Source: Vicinamibacterales bacterium (GTDB taxonomy: Bacteria > Acidobacteriota > Vicinamibacteria > Vicinamibacterales > UBA8438). From it: a stretch of 64,000 nucleotides of DNA. Within the stretch, counting starts at the first letter, position 1; every line of letters starts with the position of its first letter. The notes under the pieces are model-generated. The model was given only the letters and a program-made list of their open reading frames with translations, did no database searches and had not been told where the DNA came from. Made by a program: the position numbers and the translations under genes. The stretch covers positions 20,295 to 84,294 of the forward strand of contig CATQHX010000001.1 in assembly GCA_958296065.1 (NCBI GenBank), in the 5' to 3' direction. Positions 58,813 to 64,000 of the stretch are shown here, piece by piece.

Positions 58813-60353
58813 ATGCGTGCACGCATCGATCGCCCGCGTCCGGACGCGAGCGGAGCCGCCGAGCGCCTCGGCTCGCCGGGCAGTTTTCCGTTCACGCGCG
58901 GAATCCACCCGACGATGTATCGAGGCAGGCTCTGGACGATGCGCCAGTACGCCGGTTTCGGTACCGCGATCGAGTCGAACCGCCGCTATCGCTACCTGCT
59001 CGATCAAGGGGTGACGGGACTGAGCGTCGCCTTCGACCTGCCGACGCAGATCGGCTACGACTCGGACCACACGCTGGCAGCCGGCGAGGTGGGTCGCGTC
59101 GGAGTGGCGATCGATTCGCTGGAGGACATGTCGCGGCTGTTCGACGGCATCCCGCTCGACCGGGTGTCGACCTCGATGACGATCAACGCGACCGCCATCA
59201 TCCTGCTTGCGCTGTACGTCGCGGCGGGCAAACGCCAGGGGGTCGACCCGCAGCGGCTGGCCGGCACCGTGCAGAACGACATCCTCAAGGAGTACGTGGC
59301 GCGCGGCACCTACATCTATCCCCCGCGGGCCTCCCTCCGTATCGTCACCGACGTCGTGGCGTTCTGCGAGCAGGAGCTTCCGCGCTGGCACCCGATTTCC
59401 ATCAGCGGCTACCACATTCGCGAAGCGGGATCGACGGCGGCGCAGGAAATCGCGTTCACGTTCGCCCACGCGCTGACCTATGTTCGGGCAGCCGTGGACC
59501 GTGGCCTCGACGTGGATTCTTTCGGCAGCCGCCTATCGTTCTTCTTCAACGCACACAACGACTTCCTCGAGGAAATCGCCAAGTTCCGCGCCGCGCGCCG
59601 TCTCTGGGCCACATTGATGCGCGACCGCTTCGGCGCCACCGCGCCGCGCGCGCAACAGCTCAGGTTCCACACGCAGACGGCCGGCAGCACTCTCACCGCG
59701 CAGCAACCGGAGAACAACATCGTGCGCGTGGCCCTGCAGGCCCTGGCCGCGGTGCTCGGCGGCACCCAGTCGCTCCACTGCAACGGACTCGACGAGGCGC
59801 TCGGACTGCCCACAGAGGAGGCCGCGCAGATCGCACTGCGGACGCAGCAGATAATCGCCGCGGAGACCGGCGTCACCGACACGGTGGATCCCGTCGGCGG
59901 CGCATGGACCATAGAGACCCTGACCGACCGATTGGAAACCGAGGCGCTGGCGCTGATCGAGCGTATCGATGAGCGTGGCGGAGTGCTGGCCGCCATCGAA
60001 TCCGGCTTCATCCAGACCGAGATCCAGGACGCCGCCTACCGCGCGCAGCAGGCCGTCGACGCCGGCGAGGCGGTCGTGGTCGGCGTCAACCACTTCGCCA
60101 CTGACGAAACCACGCCGATCGAGACCCACCGCATCGACCCGCAGATCGAGATCGACCAGGCGGCGCGCGTCGCGGCGCTGCGTGACGCGCGGGATCCCGA
60201 GGCGGCAAGATCCACGCTCGACGCGGTCCGAAGGGCGGCACGCGAAGGGACGAACCTCGTGCCGCCCATCATAGCGGCGGTCGAGGCGCTGGCCACCGTG
60301 GGGGAGATTGCCGATGCGCTGCGGAGCGTCCTTGGCGAGTACCGCGCCGCCGA

Positions 60354-60357
<4 letters not shown>
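58813..60357 (+). CDS. mutA: Methylmalonyl-CoA mutase, catalytic (large) subunit without B12 domain
   Basis: This 514-residue alpha subunit forms only the substrate-binding TIM barrel of an adenosylcobalamin mutase. It has [74 protein letters not shown] and [20 protein letters not shown]. Tyr46 (RQYAGFG) and Arg164 (YVARGTY) align with Tyr89 and Arg207 of methylmalonyl-CoA mutase. Isobutyryl-CoA mutase has Phe and Gln there, so this is a methylmalonyl-type enzyme. The cobalamin-binding subunit must be encoded elsewhere. It starts at ATG 58813. No cobalamin riboswitch is visible in the 260 bases upstream. Confidence 0.9.
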
Positions 60358-61070
<713 letters not shown>

Positions 61071-61179
61071 GGTCCAGCGGCGCGCGGGCGATGTCGGAAA
61101 GCGCGCTACCACCATTGACGCACGCCGACGGCGCCGGGTTCCCCGCGCGGGGGCCCGGACGTCCCACCGACGCCGGGCG

Positions 61180-61718
61180 TCAGACAGGCGGAGGGGGAGG
61201 CGGTACTATGTCTCCGCCTCCCGCCGGCAAGGTGTGCGCACCTTCCGGCGCGGCCGGCGGCGCGGCCCTCCGGAAGAAGAACGCGCCCAGCAAGCCACCC
61301 ACCGTGGAGAAAACCAGACCGGCGACCAGCATCACGACGAACCCCATCAGGGCCATCAGCGGCGGGTTGTTCATGATCTGCTCCATCGCCTCCACCATCT
61401 GGAGCATTTCAGGCGGCACATCGACGTCGCCGATCTCGAACCCTCCCGCGGGGCCCCCGGTCATGGACCCCAGCAACAACTGCAACGGCACCCATACGAG
61501 CGTGTAGACGACGGCCCCGACCACCCCCGCGAGCAGTCCGCCGATGGCTCCCTCGCCCAGCTCGAGCGGCGCCGCCTGCCCCTGCTGGAGCAGCCACGCC
61601 GTGACGACGCCGCCGCCGACCACCCACAGGCAGCACAGGCAGTTCGCCGCCCCGATGATGGGCAGCGCCGACAGTACACCGTTGAACCCGCCTCCGATCA
61701 ACACCGCGTGCGTGCGCG

Positions 61719-61722
<4 letters not shown>
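61180..61722 (-). CDS. Integral membrane protein with proline-rich tail
   Basis: This 180-residue membrane protein has about four hydrophobic segments: [55 protein letters not shown] and [21 protein letters not shown] Met-rich acidic loop lies around residue 105, and the C-terminal tail is IVPPPPPPV. The Gly-rich N-terminal part resembles Yip1/DUF-type small membrane proteins, but no family is certain. Its start (TTG 61722) overlaps the stop of the inositol-phosphate synthase gene, so it is translationally coupled. It may act in handling inositol lipids at the membrane. Confidence 0.7.
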
Positions 61723-63032
<1,310 letters not shown>

Positions 63033-63154
63033 AGGCGGAGACTATATCATGGTGATTCGGGCTTCCGGTTTCTCGCGAACCGCTGCTGTCGCGAGAGAAG
63101 CCGCAACGAGAAACCCGGCGCGAAGCATGCGCCGCCCACGGATGGACGTGGCCA

Positions 63155-63706
63155 GTGTTCAAGCTGAAGAAGAGCGGAGGTCCACGCGACCTCGATGTGT
63201 CGATGGTAGGTCTCAAGCTGGGCGCATCCGTGCTGCAGCTCGGCGGACGGGACGGACGACTGATCGCGGAGCTCGCCAAGGCGGCGGGGATCAGCGGCGA
63301 AGCCTGCGCCGTGACGGAAACGGACGCCGAGCGCGACGGCGTGCGGCGCGCGGCCGAGCGTGCCGGGGTGCTCGTGGAGGTCAAGGCGGCACGGCTCGGG
63401 GCGCTGCCCTTCGATGCCGAGTCGTTCGACGTAGTGGTAGCGCCCGACCTTATCGGAGGCCTGCGCATGAACGAACGGGTCCTGTGCCTGCAACAGGCGC
63501 TCAAGGTGTTGCGGCCGAACGGACGCTGCATCGTGATCGAAGCGGCCCAGCGCGGCGGCCTCGGCAGTGTCTTCTCGAGGAGAACGCTCGACCGCACGTA
63601 CCTCATGAACGGCGGCGCGGCGGCCGCACTCGAGGCGGAGGGATTCCGGGCCGTGCGCCTGCTCGCCGAGCGCGAGGGCAAGAGCTTCTTCGAGGGGACG
63701 AAATAG
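63155..63706 (+). CDS. Class I SAM-dependent methyltransferase-like protein
   Basis: This 183-residue protein has a Rossmann-like methyltransferase fold: GASVLQLGGRDGRLIAELAK (motif I with GGRDG), an acidic end of strand 2 (AVTETDAERD), LPFDAESFDVVVAPDLIGGL (motif post-II/IV) and ALKVLRPNGRCIVIEAAQR. The methylated substrate is unknown. It starts at GTG 63155 and is divergent from ino1. The gene that follows starts 10 bases after its stop, so the two are cotranscribed. Confidence 0.78.
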   Translation: MFKLKKSGGPRDLDVSMVGLKLGASVLQLGGRDGRLIAELAKAAGISGEACAVTETDAERDGVRRAAERAGVLVEVKAARLGALPFDAESFDVVVAPDLIGGLRMNERVLCLQQALKVLRPNGRCIVIEAAQRGGLGSVFSRRTLDRTYLMNGGAAAALEAEGFRAVRLLAEREGKSFFEGTK

Positions 63707-63716
63707 GTGAACCACG

Positions 63717-64000
63717 ATGTCCGCGCACCAACCGGAACAGGCGGCATGGGGTTCCGGGCCATCCGCTCCTGAGGTCTACTCGGCGGACGAGGTCGCCCGC
63801 GCGGCCGGTGTCGACCGCCGCGTGGTGGAACGTCTCATCGCCGCCGGCGAGATCGCGACCCTCGACGGCGTGCTCGTCGCTCAACGGGACGCGGTCGGGG
63901 CGGTGCGGAGACTGCGGCGCGAGCCGCTGCTCTCGCGCCGTCCCCTCTTCGGTGCCGCCCTCCTCGACAGAAGCGCCGGGGACGCGTCCTCCGCTGCCTT
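63717..64000 (+). CDS. Protein with N-terminal helix-turn-helix, possibly TonB-like (partial)
   Basis: Only 94 codons are visible. Residues 18-55 (EVYSADEVARAAGVDRRVVERLIAAG, then ATLDGVLVAQRDAVGAVRRL) look like a MerR/excisionase-type helix-turn-helix that reads a DNA- or partner-binding motif. LSRRPLFGAALLDRS follows, before the window ends. In Acidobacteriota such an N-terminus can precede the membrane segment of an energy-transducing TonB-family protein. That is a recollection and cannot be verified from this fragment. It has an AGGTGA Shine-Dalgarno and is coupled to the methyltransferase gene. Confidence 0.5.
   Translation, partial: MSAHQPEQAAWGSGPSAPEVYSADEVARAAGVDRRVVERLIAAGEIATLDGVLVAQRDAVGAVRRLRREPLLSRRPLFGAALLDRSAGDASSAA

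Overview
The window is a gene-dense, very GC-rich bacterial chromosome segment with no gene-free stretch longer than about 300 bases. Nothing seen here points to a phage, plasmid, insertion sequence or CRISPR array. The gene mix suggests a free-living aerobic or facultative Gram-negative heterotroph, most likely Acidobacteriota of the Vicinamibacteria type. That mix includes outer-membrane barrels ending in an aromatic residue, a periplasmic quinoprotein dehydrogenase, diheme and CuA-type proteins, a CysO/Mec/CysM/MoeZ cysteine pathway, Uma2 nucleases and many toxin-antitoxin remnants. The taxon is inferred from gene content only.

Layout. 1-3.1 kb: trehalose-6-phosphate synthase (cut by the window edge) and a small iron-sulfur operon (IscR-like regulator, IscS, A-type carrier). 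3.2-6.5 kb: a degenerate HEPN (HepT-like) gene, a Gfo/Idh/MocA oxidoreductase, an AAA/DUF4143 ATPase and a truncated MNT nucleotidyltransferase. 6.5-9.8 kb: cysteine synthase-rhodanese, JAMM protease, sulfur-carrier protein and MoeZ-type E1-rhodanese, a complete protein-thiocarboxylate cysteine pathway in overlapping genes. 10-15.6 kb: quinoprotein dehydrogenase, aminotransferase, CoA-transferase and small unknown genes. 15.6-19.3 kb: DtxR/MntR-type regulator and a porin / CuA cupredoxin / diheme protein operon. 19.3-25.1 kb: a heptanucleotide satellite, an intact VapBC pair, RtcB, a Uma2 nuclease, and a zone of broken genes (PglZ-like relic, frameshifted AlbA_2/HATPase gene, truncated vapC, orphan higA). 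25.1-30.2 kb: QueD, Uma2, QueC, a deoxyhypusine-synthase-like enzyme and FabI.

30.3-39.7 kb holds the whole arginine pathway: argG-argH and argR on the minus strand, and argC-argB-argD-NAGS-argJ-argF on the plus strand. They are arranged around a divergent argR/argC promoter region with paired ARG-box-like sites. 39.7-42.4 kb: purD-purE, rpsU and a STAS protein. 42.6-48.6 kb: an unknown coiled protein and four overlapping glycosyltransferases in an A-B-B'-A' paralogue order. 48.6-53.0 kb: an NtrC-type regulator and its PDZ-containing multi-pass sensor kinase. 53.3-58.6 kb: a surface barrel protein, an exported protein, GpmI and a small unknown gene. 58.8-64 kb: the methylmalonyl-CoA mutase catalytic subunit, a LolD/MacB-type ATPase, a membrane protein, inositol-3-phosphate synthase, a methyltransferase and the start of a possible TonB-like protein.

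The most unusual signal is a roughly 100-110 bp intergenic repeat present three times (33.0, 53.2 and 58.2 kb). Each copy is in the same orientation, can fold into one or two hairpins, and carries the TAG stop codon of the minus-strand gene it follows. Other notable points are a sulfur carrier whose C-terminal diglycine is masked by three extra residues next to its JAMM protease, a satellite lying between two divergent promoters, and several half-deleted toxin-antitoxin or defence genes.
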